This document shows, in pieces, positions 1-5,853 of a stretch of DNA of 10,852 bases. The number at the start of each line of letters is the position of its first letter. The first letter of the stretch is position 1. Source of the DNA: Desulfobacterales bacterium. Its GTDB lineage: Bacteria; Desulfobacterota; Desulfobacteria; Desulfobacterales; JASFBJ01. The notes beneath the pieces are model-generated. The model was given only the letters and a program-made list of their open reading frames with translations. It ran no database searches and was not told the origin of the DNA. Both the position numbers and the translations under genes were made by a program. The stretch covers positions 1-10,852 of the forward strand of contig JASFBJ010000108.1 in the NCBI GenBank assembly GCA_030149585.1, in the 5' to 3' direction.

Positions 1-1
1 A

Positions 2-91
2 AGAATCATTGATGATCTTGTCAAGATGTACGGAAAGATTCCGTACAAATATATTGTCTCAAAGTTTATTCAGGCTTTATCTAAAATATAA
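2..91 (+). CDS. C-terminal fragment of an unidentified protein (cut by window start)
   Basis: Frame 2 is open from the first bases to a TAA at 89-91 and gives 29 residues (RIIDDLVKMYGK, then IPYKYIVSKFIQALSKI). The composition, a mix of charged and hydrophobic residues with helix-like spacing, looks like a real protein tail. The other two plus frames are less plausible; frame 1 stops at codon 4. The fragment is too short to name. It is followed by an inverted repeat at 111-132 that may mark the end of its transcript. Whether it is a gene end at all rests only on the open frame and its composition. Confidence 0.45.
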   Translation, partial: RIIDDLVKMYGKIPYKYIVSKFIQALSKI

Positions 92-110
92 CATAGATTA
101 GACGGCCAAA

Positions 111-132
111 TAGCCGTAGTTAATTACGGCTA
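111..132. repeat. Perfect 8-bp inverted repeat downstream of the leading gene fragment
   Basis: TAGCCGTA (111-118) and TACGGCTA (125-132) are exact reverse complements around a 6-nt loop (GTTAAT). The hairpin starts 19 nt after the TAA of the first gene fragment. No T-run follows, so it is not a canonical intrinsic terminator. It could be a processed 3' end, a Rho-type end or a protein site. Confidence 0.5.
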
Positions 133-164
133 AACAGGTGACGAACCAACTTCGCACCTCGTTG

Positions 165-196
165 CCTGGTTCCCACGCTCTGGCGCGGGAACCAGG
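165..196. repeat. REP-like palindrome (GTTCCCACGC type)
   Basis: CCTGGTTCCC (165-174) pairs exactly with GGGAACCAGG (187-196). Inside, CGC/GCG pair beyond an A-C mismatch, leaving a 4-nt TCTG loop. The element is far more GC-rich than its surroundings. The core GTTCCCACGC/GCG.GGGAAC resembles a repetitive extragenic palindrome type found dispersed in many Gram-negative and cyanobacterial genomes, often mobilised by REP-associated tyrosine transposases. The family assignment is from memory; the hairpin itself is directly visible. It lies in the spacer between the first gene fragment and the ihfA promoter. Confidence 0.65.
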
Positions 197-269
197 TAAA
201 TAATATTCCAGCATAAAATACTGGCAGACCCCACATGCGACTTTATCAGTGAACTCATAAGATATTTTC

Positions 270-298
270 TTGACAAAGCTGCTTTTTGAAAGTATTTT
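270..298 (+). promoter_or_regulatory. Sigma70-like promoter upstream of ihfA
   Basis: An exact TTGACA -35 box lies at 270-275, followed by a 17-bp spacer and a -10-like TATTTT at 293-298 (4 of 6 to TATAAT). Initiation would be expected near 305, giving a leader of about 113 nt before the ihfA ATG. The leader contains the terminator hairpin at 350-376. Confidence 0.5.
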
Positions 299-349
299 CG
301 CAAAATAACATTAACACTCTGATTTTTAATTTAAAATTATAAACAGGAG

Positions 350-376
350 CTGGGGCCTGCTACTCCAGTTTTTTTT
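350..376 (+). terminator. Intrinsic terminator within the ihfA leader
   Basis: CTGGGG (350-355) pairs with CTCCAG (363-368) through one G-U wobble around a 7-nt loop. Eight T residues follow directly (369-376). The preceding AGGAG can extend the stem by pairing into the T-run. It lies between the TTGACA promoter at 270 and the ihfA ribosome site at 402. It is therefore either an attenuator of ihfA or the end of a short RNA of about 70 nt starting near 305. Confidence 0.6.
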
Positions 377-401
377 AAATTTATTATTTTTCCAAGAAAA
401 A

Positions 402-408
402 AAGGAGA
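402..408 (+). promoter_or_regulatory. Ribosome binding site of ihfA
   Basis: AAGGAGA lies about 9 nt upstream of the ATG at 418. It is a near-perfect Shine-Dalgarno sequence and fixes the start of the gene. Confidence 0.8.
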
Positions 409-417
409 TAATTTCAC

Positions 418-714
418 ATGGCATTAACAAAATCTCATATTGTAGATACGATCTTTGACACAATGCACTATTCTAAAAACGAAAGCGTTGCTGTAGTGGA
501 AAACCTGCTTGAAATTATTAAAGCCAATCTGGAACAGGGTAATAATGTTTTGATCAGCGGCTTTGGCAAGTTTTGTATTAAAGATAAAACAGCTAGAAAA
601 GGCCGTAATCCAGCTACAGGTAAAGATCTGATGCTAAATGAAAGAAGAGTTGTAACCTTTAAATGTTCTGGAAAATTAAGGGATAAAATAAACAGGAAAG
701 TCCGCACAACTTGA
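418..714 (+). CDS. ihfA: Integration host factor alpha subunit (HU/IHF family)
   Basis: The 98-residue product matches bacterial HU/IHF proteins along its whole length and is the usual size for IHF alpha. It begins MALTK and has the beta-turn ISGFGKF at 46-52. The beta-arm tip GRNPATG at 62-68 carries the intercalating proline at position 65, and RRVVTF follows at 76-81. The MALTK start and RRVVTF ending favour IHF alpha over HU. Known role: heterodimer with IHF beta that bends DNA at specific sites in recombination, replication and sigma54-dependent transcription. The beta subunit gene is not in this window. The start is set by the Shine-Dalgarno at 402. The gene appears monocistronic, because the next feature is on the opposite strand. 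Expression may be limited by the terminator in its leader. A specialised HU paralogue is the main alternative. Confidence 0.88.
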   Translation: MALTKSHIVDTIFDTMHYSKNESVAVVENLLEIIKANLEQGNNVLISGFGKFCIKDKTARKGRNPATGKDLMLNERRVVTFKCSGKLRDKINRKVRTT

Positions 715-787
715 TTATAAATATATTATTACTCTGTTGAAGTATTTTTTCAGGTGCTAAATATTTTACGCAAAAAAAATATCAGAT

Positions 788-922
788 CTAATCTTGTGGT
801 TCTCTTCGTTCTTTATAACACCTTCTTTCGTCAATATTCCGGCGCTCTGGAATATATAAATCATATGATATCTTTCTTCGGTCTATCCCGGTACGTCGTT
901 CAAAAACTCGCCTGTTTTTCAT
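788..922 (-). CDS. Small RR-motif protein (arginine-pair-rich, function unknown)
   Basis: Read on the minus strand from the ATG at 920-922, this gives 44 residues. Regularly spaced arginine pairs run through it: NRR, ERR, DRR, PERR, ERR and ERR. The central segment is KISYDLYIPERR. The pattern (ERRxxxDRR, an aromatic stretch, then IPERRxxxxRR) recurs in very small deltaproteobacterial proteins as I remember them; no function is known to me. A longer reading starting at TTG 988 adds 22 residues unlike the rest and lacks a ribosome site. The internal ATG has a modest GGAAA about 8 nt upstream. The plus-strand reading of the same region looks like a shadow. The protein is highly basic with acidic residues interspersed. 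There is no clear terminator after it. Confidence 0.6.
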   Translation of the reverse strand: MKNRRVFERRTGIDRRKISYDLYIPERRNIDERRCYKERREPQD

Positions 923-1210
923 CTTATAATTTCCAGTTTTTTCAGGAAAAAAAATTACAGTAAATGGGGAAAACATAAACTGAGTCAAATTTTTATCATG
1001 GGGTTTTCTGTTTTGTCAAATATTAAAAGAAGATAACAGGTTAGGTTTGATCGATCTAAAATTATAAAAATGGCCTGAAGCTGTGATGCATAGTTGAGGA
1101 AGCTATTTTGTCCTCCTTCCTTAGTTTTGATAATATTGAAAACAGAACATTATGTAAATAAACTGCCTTTTTTATCCATTTTTTTTCAGTTTACTGAGAA
1201 AAAAAATTCT

Positions 1211-1238
1211 TAATAATTTTATTGGATAATAATTATTA
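1211..1238. repeat. AT-only inverted repeat
   Basis: TAATAATT (1211-1218) and AATTATTA (1231-1238) are exact reverse complements with a 12-nt loop. In sequence this AT-rich the chance of such a repeat is high, so function is uncertain. It is about 80 bp upstream of the weak promoter candidate for the glycosyltransferase. Confidence 0.3.
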
Positions 1239-1320
1239 GGGCATAACTGTCTTAAATAATAAAGATATTATTTTTAATATTTTTTTTTCAATACTTGTGC
1301 ATGCTTTTTGCTAAGTTTTT

Positions 1321-1344
1321 AATTAAAGGCTCAATTAAAGGCTG
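1321..1344 (+). repeat. Tandem 12-bp direct repeat upstream of the glycosyltransferase
   Basis: AATTAAAGGCTC (1321-1332) is followed directly by AATTAAAGGCTG (1333-1344), 11 of 12 bases identical. A looser partial copy (ATTAAAGATA) occurs at 1370-1379. It lies between the weak promoter candidate and the start codon, so it would be in the transcript leader or serve as a binding site. Confidence 0.5.
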
Positions 1345-1434
1345 AGGTGAAAATTTAAAAAGGGTTTTTATTAAAGATAAGTTTTGTGCAAAAGTCCTTA
1401 TATGGTGTCGATTAAATTGGAGACGAAATTACCA

Positions 1435-2847
1435 ATGAGCAAAAATATAGGTTTTATATCTACTCGATTTTGGGGTACTGACGGCGTGACTCTTGAAGCC
1501 GGCAAATGGGCAGAGGTTTTTGAAAACAGCGGACATCAATGTTTTTGGTTTGCCGGTAAACTGGACAGAGAACCTGCAAAAAGCTTTCTTGCCCCTGAAG
1601 CGCATTTTCAAAATAGTCAGAATATCCAGATAGATAAACAGATATTTGGCAAAAAGGTGCGTTCGCCTGAAGTTACCGAGTTAATTCATCAAATGCGGAT
1701 GCGTTTAAAAATTCAACTGCATCAATTTATTAAACAATTTGATCTGGATCTGTTGATTGCTGAAAATGCATTATCAATACCCATGCATATCCCATTAGGT
1801 TTGGCGCTGACGGAAACAATAGCTGAAACACAAATTCCAACGATTGCTCATCATCATGATTTTACATGGGAAAGACCACGCTTTTCCCTTAATTGTGTTA
1901 GTGAATATATACGCATGGCATTTCCTCCAAATTTATCCTGTATTGAGCATGTTGTGATTAATTCAACTGCTCAGGAAGAATTAGCGTTGCGAACCGGGAT
2001 TAGCTCAAAAATAATTCCAAATGTGCTTGACTTTGAAACTCCCCCTATAGTGAATCATGAAAAGGTAAAAGCCTTTCGCGATTCCATTGGATTAAAAGAA
2101 AATGATATCATGATATTGCAGCCCACCAGGATAGTTCCGCGCAAAGGCATAGAACATGCCGTTGCTCTGGTTAAAGGTTTGAATGAGCCACGCTGCAAAC
2201 TTGTAATTTCACATGAGGCAGGCGATGAAGGTCTGGAATATTTAAAATGGCTTTCCAAATACGCAAAAGAACAAAAAGTTGACATGCGAGTGGTTGAAAC
2301 CAAACTTGCTGATCCATTTAACAATACTATTGAAAATGAAAAATTCTTTTCTCTTTGGGATATCTATCCAAGTGTAGATTTTGTTACATATCCAAGCCTT
2401 TGCGAAGGATTTGGTAATGCGCTTCTTGAAGCAATCTATTTTAAAAAACCTTTATTAATCAATCGCTACTCAACTTATATCAAAGATATAGAACCTTTGG
2501 GATTTGATTTAGCTGTGATGGACGGATTTTTGACACAAGAGACAATTCAACAAGTACGACAAATCCTGTTTTCTTCCAGGCTTAAAAACGATATAGGTAA
2601 TAAAAACTACGAGTTGGCAGTAAAAAATTTTTCTTATTCAAACCTTCGTAAAAAACTGGATTTTATTTTACAGGATCTTTTCAATCAGGATACTTCGGTT
2701 TTAAAACCAGCCCCCAAAGTTCCTGATAATATTATTTATTTTCCTAACTCCAATACTGCCGCAAATTCTTCTTCCCTCCCAAAACAAAAAAAACGCAAAC
2801 TCAGCTCATTTTTGAAATTAAGCAATTTTTCTCTTAAGTTTTTCTAA
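1435..2847 (+). CDS. GT4-type glycosyltransferase
   Basis: From the ATG at 1435 the product is 470 residues. It shows the two-domain GT-B layout. The N-terminal strand is followed by a glycine-rich loop GTDGV (14-18), as in the family pattern STRFxGTDGVxLExxKW. AHHHDFTWER is at 138-147. The C-terminal domain has PTRIVPRKGIE (230-240) and the E-x7-E motif EGFGNALLE (E324, E332), which contacts the sugar nucleotide in GT4 enzymes. The last 50 residues are a low-complexity basic tail (QKKRK at 451-455). The start is chosen because MSKNIGF begins the first strand and GGAGA lies at 1419-1423; in-frame upstream starts (TTG 1384, ATG 1402) add a non-conserved leader. Expected role: retaining transfer of a sugar from a nucleotide donor in the cytoplasm. 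The substrate is unknown. Overall it recalls the mannosylglucosyl-3-phosphoglycerate synthase group, but I cannot assign that. Confidence 0.85.
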   Translation: MSKNIGFISTRFWGTDGVTLEAGKWAEVFENSGHQCFWFAGKLDREPAKSFLAPEAHFQNSQNIQIDKQIFGKKVRSPEVTELIHQMRMRLKIQLHQFIKQFDLDLLIAENALSIPMHIPLGLALTETIAETQIPTIAHHHDFTWERPRFSLNCVSEYIRMAFPPNLSCIEHVVINSTAQEELALRTGISSKIIPNVLDFETPPIVNHEKVKAFRDSIGLKENDIMILQPTRIVPRKGIEHAVALVKGLNEPRCKLVISHEAGDEGLEYLKWLSKYAKEQKVDMRVVETKLADPFNNTIENEKFFSLWDIYPSVDFVTYPSLCEGFGNALLEAIYFKKPLLINRYSTYIKDIEPLGFDLAVMDGFLTQETIQQVRQILFSSRLKNDIGNKNYELAVKNFSYSNLRKKLDFILQDLFNQDTSVLKPAPKVPDNIIYFPNSNTAANSSSLPKQKKRKLSSFLKLSNFSLKFF

Positions 2848-2869
2848 AAGCATCCGATACACTTAACAG

Positions 2870-2888
2870 TACGGGTAATATACCCGTA
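2870..2888. repeat. Perfect 8-bp palindrome between the glycosyltransferase and the membrane protein gene
   Basis: TACGGGTA (2870-2877) and TACCCGTA (2881-2888) pair exactly around a 3-nt ATA loop, 22 nt after the glycosyltransferase stop. The following TATTTAAAG is a poor T-tract, so this is at best a weak terminator. It could equally be an operator for the gene at 2942. Confidence 0.5.
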
Positions 2889-2941
2889 TATTTAAAGTAG
2901 CAGCTAAAAAATAATCAAAATAGTATATTGGGTGTTGTGCT

Positions 2942-5035
2942 ATGTCTAAAGAAAATGATGATAAATCAAATGAAACTGCCCCTGAGAAGCAATTTGAGGA
3001 TCCGGTTGAGGATCCGGCTGAGGATCCGGCTGAGGATCCGGCTAATAATCAGGCTGAAAATCAGGCTGATGATGAAGAAAAACTTAATACCGAGGAAACG
3101 GAAGCCTTTAAAAAAATTATGGCTGAAATCGGCGATGATTCGAACGATGATGCCTCTCAATCTAAAGCAGATGATGAATTAAGTTCTAACGAACTTGAAC
3201 AATTAGATGATGTTATTTCACAATTAAACGAAAATGATGGTGCGCAGGCAAAAGTTACCCGGAATCAGGAAGAAATAATAACTAATGAAGAAAGTCTGAA
3301 TCTTGACGAACTTGATTCAGAACTAAAAAAAATTATTCAAGAAACTGACTCAAAGGACAATACTGAAAAAGAGCCTGAAGCCCAAACAAAAACTGAGTCT
3401 GAAAAGGATCTGTCAAATCAAGAACAGGACGCCTTTGAAAAGATTATGGCTCAAATTGGTGGCGATGATAGTGATGAATCAAATGAAATACTTGAGGAAA
3501 AAGAAGATTCTGATAAAGAGTCCCTGAAAAAGGACTCAGCAACCAAAGAAGGTTTAAATCTGAACGAGCTTGATTCTGAACTTGAAAAAGTAATCCAGGA
3601 GGCAGAATTAAATAGCGATGCAAATGAAAAAAACACTGCTCAGGACAAACCTGTAGAAAAGCGGTTGCCTGAAAATAAGGAGGAACCAAATACCGGAAAA
3701 GAGCCAGTAGCAGAGCAGCCTGTGGCGGAACCTGCTGCGGAACCTGTGGCGGAACCTGTGACGGAACCTGCCGCGGAACCTGTGGCGGAACCTGCGGCCA
3801 AATCAATAAATAAAAATGACAAAAAAGAGGGCCGTAAAAAAGAATCTAATGCCAAAGAGCAAATTAAGGATAAAAAAAGATGGCCGGTCATCATCGGAGT
3901 TGTTTGTGCAATACTTTTGATTCCGGCAAGTATCGGTATATTATCATTCTATCAAAATAAAAAATTAAAAATTATGGCTGATCAATTTCCTGCAAAATCT
4001 TTATCATTAACAGCAGCAGATAAATTAGCAGAAATTTCTTTCATAAAGCCCATGGCAGATAGTGCAAAAATCGGATCAGACAGACTGGCCGGAATTACCG
4101 CCAAAATTGACCTTTACCGGGAAAAACTACTGAAAAAAATTGAAGAGGTCAAACAGCTAAGAAAACATTATATAAAAGGAGTAAAGGCGGTTGAAAAAGA
4201 GATTATGGTTGAATCTGAAAAAAACAGGATTCTAACCTATAATCAGGCCCGGAAAAATAAAAAAATAGAGCTTGGACTAAAAACAATTCAAAGACGTCAA
4301 TCTTATATTAAAAAGTTAAAAACCCCTTTTAAGCTTCTCTATCATAACAGTGAAGAAATGTTGTATTTAAAGAGGCAGGCCTTAATTTTGAATCAGATGA
4401 TAGCATATACCAGTGGTATCAATCTGGAAAAATTTGGTAATAAAGTTGATACAACTATTGCAAAGTTCAAAGATGCGGAAAATCTTTTATCCATAGATTC
4501 AATTGAGCTTAAGCCTTTATCTTTAAAAAAGATCTGGCAAGTCATATTGAAAAAAATAAAAAATAACAGGCCTGCACCAGAATCGCTTACGAAAAATAAT
4601 AAACTTATTAAAGAAATTGAAATGGAAATCTGCAAGGGTAATCTTTTTAGAAAACATCTGCTTGCAGAGCTGTCTCCCAAAACAGCTCAATGCCTTGTTA
4701 AATGGGCTCAAAAAGATTTGATTCTAAATGACCTGAAAACACTTTCACTGCAATCAGCAAAGATTCTTGCCAAATGGGATGGAAACTGGCTTTGTCTTAA
4801 CAGCCTCGCTGAACTAACACCGGATGTAGCCAGGCAACTGGCCTTGTGGCCAGGCAAACGTCTTTCTCTCAATGGTCTGACAGATTTGAGCCCTAATGCA
4901 ACCCGCTATCTTGCCCAATGGCAGGGAGAAGATTTAGAGCTAATTGGTTTAAAACAGATAGGAGAATGGGAGAATAAAACCATCAGGCTTTTTGTCAGTG
5001 ATGAATTAAGAGGCAAAATCACTAATTCCAGATGA
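2942..5035 (+). CDS. Single-pass membrane protein: acidic repeats, helical domain, C-terminal LRR-like repeats
   Basis: I do not recognise a named family for this 697-residue protein. Residues 1-313 are hydrophilic and very acidic. They contain EDPA-type repeats (19-42) and a duplicated module (AFxKIMAxIG at 55-64 and 164-173; LNLxELDSELxKxIQE at 119-134 and 205-220). An EPVAEPAA tract follows at 254-286. A basic stretch (291-313) precedes one membrane helix (about 314-336), so by the positive-inside rule the N-terminus is cytoplasmic and the rest periplasmic. Residues 381-537 are helical and align without gaps to the next gene product. Residues 577-672 are four exact 24-residue repeats with pattern L-S/T-P-xxA-xx-LA-x-W-x-G-xx-L-x-LNGL, leucine-rich-repeat-like. 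The start ATG has only a weak ribosome site; SKENDDK and the acidic frame support it. It forms an operon with the gene 19 bp downstream. An envelope or scaffold role is inferred. Confidence 0.8.
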   Translation: MSKENDDKSNETAPEKQFEDPVEDPAEDPAEDPANNQAENQADDEEKLNTEETEAFKKIMAEIGDDSNDDASQSKADDELSSNELEQLDDVISQLNENDGAQAKVTRNQEEIITNEESLNLDELDSELKKIIQETDSKDNTEKEPEAQTKTESEKDLSNQEQDAFEKIMAQIGGDDSDESNEILEEKEDSDKESLKKDSATKEGLNLNELDSELEKVIQEAELNSDANEKNTAQDKPVEKRLPENKEEPNTGKEPVAEQPVAEPAAEPVAEPVTEPAAEPVAEPAAKSINKNDKKEGRKKESNAKEQIKDKKRWPVIIGVVCAILLIPASIGILSFYQNKKLKIMADQFPAKSLSLTAADKLAEISFIKPMADSAKIGSDRLAGITAKIDLYREKLLKKIEEVKQLRKHYIKGVKAVEKEIMVESEKNRILTYNQARKNKKIELGLKTIQRRQSYIKKLKTPFKLLYHNSEEMLYLKRQALILNQMIAYTSGINLEKFGNKVDTTIAKFKDAENLLSIDSIELKPLSLKKIWQVILKKIKNNRPAPESLTKNNKLIKEIEMEICKGNLFRKHLLAELSPKTAQCLVKWAQKDLILNDLKTLSLQSAKILAKWDGNWLCLNSLAELTPDVARQLALWPGKRLSLNGLTDLSPNATRYLAQWQGEDLELIGLKQIGEWENKTIRLFVSDELRGKITNSR
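2996..3067 (+). repeat. In-frame 12-bp tandem repeats coding EDPA
   Basis: GAGGATCCGGTT (2996-3007) is followed by three exact copies of GAGGATCCGGCT (3008-3043). Two decayed copies follow, AATAATCAGGCT and GAAAATCAGGCT (3044-3067). The unit is four codons, so copy-number change by slippage would keep the frame. Confidence 0.85.
3722..3793 (+). repeat. In-frame 12-bp tandem repeats coding V/A-A-E-P
   Basis: Six consecutive 12-bp units of the type GTGGCGGAACCT occur: three exact, the others GCTGCGGAACCT, GTGACGGAACCT and GCCGCGGAACCT. They encode a Pro/Ala/Glu-rich spacer just before the basic stretch and the membrane helix. The unit is in frame and markedly more GC-rich than the rest of the gene. 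Confidence 0.85.
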
Positions 5036-5054
5036 TAATGAATGAGAAAAAATT

Positions 5055-5648
5055 ATGAATAACAGGATAATACGATTTAACAGATTAATTATTGCAGGAA
5101 TAATTCTTTTTTTATTCCAACCTTTGAATTACCTTCAAGCCGAGGATTCTAAATCAAATGAATTGCGGCGAAAAATGGCGGAGATATCCCTGCTTCACGA
5201 TCAACTAACAGAGAAAAAAGAGCAGGCATTTTTGATTCGTGAAAGATTATACCATCAATTAGAGGAATATATCTCTGAAATAAAAATAATTATAAAAAAA
5301 AAGAAAATTACAGCTTATCAAAATATCAACCAGGCCCCCCGCATTGGTTTTAATCTAAAACTGATTGCCGAGCAAATTCAGTATAGAAAAAAATTTGATG
5401 AAAAAATTTTATTTTATCAAATTGGAACTGATAAACTGGAATATCTTTATCAGCAGGCAGATGATGATCTTAAGATGGTAAACACTTTAAACGATCTCAA
5501 AATTGAAGCCCTTCTTTCCCAAATTAAAAAAGTTCTTGAACAATATATTACAGAAGCCCATAAAATCATTATTGATTATAATACTTCTAATATTATTGAA
5601 CCAGAAAAGCTATGGAATGATATTATAAAGGGAAAATCCTATTTATAA
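5055..5648 (+). CDS. Secreted helical protein, paralogue of the periplasmic domain of the upstream gene
   Basis: The 197-residue product begins with an apparent signal peptide: a basic start NNRIIRFNR, a hydrophobic core LIIAGIILFLF, and a likely cleavage after LQA at about residue 29. No lipobox cysteine is visible, so it is predicted soluble in the periplasm or peripherally attached. The mature part is charged and helical or coiled-coil-like. Residues 36-192 align gaplessly with residues 381-537 of the upstream membrane protein. Shared positions include Y88/Y433, LK at 101-102/446-447, Y110 and KK at 112-113/455 and 457-458, YL..QA at 130-135/475-480, and W187/W532. By hand I count roughly 32 identities in 157 columns. 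The 19-bp gap to the upstream gene indicates co-transcription; a GAG at 5044 is a weak ribosome site. Family and function are unknown to me. Confidence 0.75.
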   Translation: MNNRIIRFNRLIIAGIILFLFQPLNYLQAEDSKSNELRRKMAEISLLHDQLTEKKEQAFLIRERLYHQLEEYISEIKIIIKKKKITAYQNINQAPRIGFNLKLIAEQIQYRKKFDEKILFYQIGTDKLEYLYQQADDDLKMVNTLNDLKIEALLSQIKKVLEQYITEAHKIIIDYNTSNIIEPEKLWNDIIKGKSYL

Positions 5649-5694
5649 CTCAGTTTTTTTAATGAATGAGTACCAAACAGCTTCCATTTAAGGA

Positions 5695-5719
5695 AAAAGC
5701 CCCTTTCAAAGGGGCTTTT
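5695..5719 (+). terminator. Intrinsic terminator of the two-gene envelope unit
   Basis: AAAAGCCCC (5695-5703) and GGGGCTTTT (5711-5719) form a 9-bp perfect stem with a 7-nt loop (TTTCAAA). The GC core is flanked by A and T runs, so it may act in both directions. It lies 46 nt after the stop at 5648. Confidence 0.85.
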
Positions 5720-5734
5720 ATATATTTGAGATAG

Positions 5735-5794
5735 CATTTCTACTCTCTGAAATTATGGTCATTTTGGCATTGCCATTTCTACTTGACCATAATT
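5735..5794. repeat. Nested inverted repeat with a direct repeat
   Basis: AATTATGGTCA (5751-5761) and TGACCATAATT (5784-5794) are perfect 11-bp inverted arms. Within the loop, TGGCA (5765-5769) and TGCCA (5771-5775) form a second inverted repeat. CATTTCTACT occurs at 5735-5744 and again, exactly, at 5774-5783. The block lies between the terminator and the kinase promoter and could be a small repeated element or a binding region. Confidence 0.6.
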
Positions 5795-5811
5795 GGGAGA
5801 AGATATATTGG

Positions 5812-5842
5812 AAACCAGGTTTAAAACTTATAAAACCGGTTT
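5812..5842. promoter_or_regulatory. Paired palindromic operator candidate upstream of the hybrid kinase
   Basis: AAACC-A-GGTTT (5812-5822) and AAACCGGTTT (5833-5842) are two palindromes with the same half-site. Their centres are about 20.5 bp apart, roughly two helical turns. The second covers the -35 region of the promoter at 5854-5862, where no TTGACA-like box is present. This is the arrangement expected of a dimeric regulator's sites. Confidence 0.5.
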
Positions 5843-5853
5843 AAATTTAAAAG

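Larger units (their letters stand above)
923..1434. other. AT-rich intergenic region before the glycosyltransferase
   Basis: No convincing gene is visible in these 512 bases. The region is very AT-rich with long A and T runs. It holds an AT hairpin at 1179-1204 (T8-CAG paired with CTG-AGA6), an 8-bp inverted repeat at 1211-1218/1231-1238, and a tandem 12-bp repeat at 1321-1344. A weak promoter-like pair is TTGTGC at 1295 and TTTAAT at 1318, 17 bp apart. The overlapping GTGCA-TTGCT at 1297-1312 only partly fits a sigma54 -24/-12 element. Transcription of the glycosyltransferase probably starts here. Confidence 0.5.

Noticed and set aside
761..782. ATATTTT/AAAATAT hairpin as terminator of ihfA
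   Set aside because: The stem is purely A/T and no T-run follows on the plus strand, so termination there is unsupported.
754..963. 69-residue plus-strand reading frame starting at GTG
   Set aside because: It is antisense to the RR-motif gene, has no ribosome site, starts with GTG, and its hydrophobic composition is what the AT-rich complement of an arginine-rich gene would give.
1179..1204. A/T-run hairpin T8-CAG/CTG-AGA6 as a terminator
   Set aside because: The T-run forms the 5' arm of the stem rather than following it on either strand, so it does not fit an intrinsic terminator.
2928..3182. 84-residue plus-strand frame with IRLRIRL repeats
   Set aside because: It is an out-of-frame shadow of the EDPA-coding 12-bp repeats in the 697-residue gene; the real frame continues for 2 kb.
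3444..3894. Minus-strand frames rich in PQVP and GSATGSA repeats
   Set aside because: They are mirror readings of the EPVA-coding repeat array; no ribosome site and no independent domain signature.
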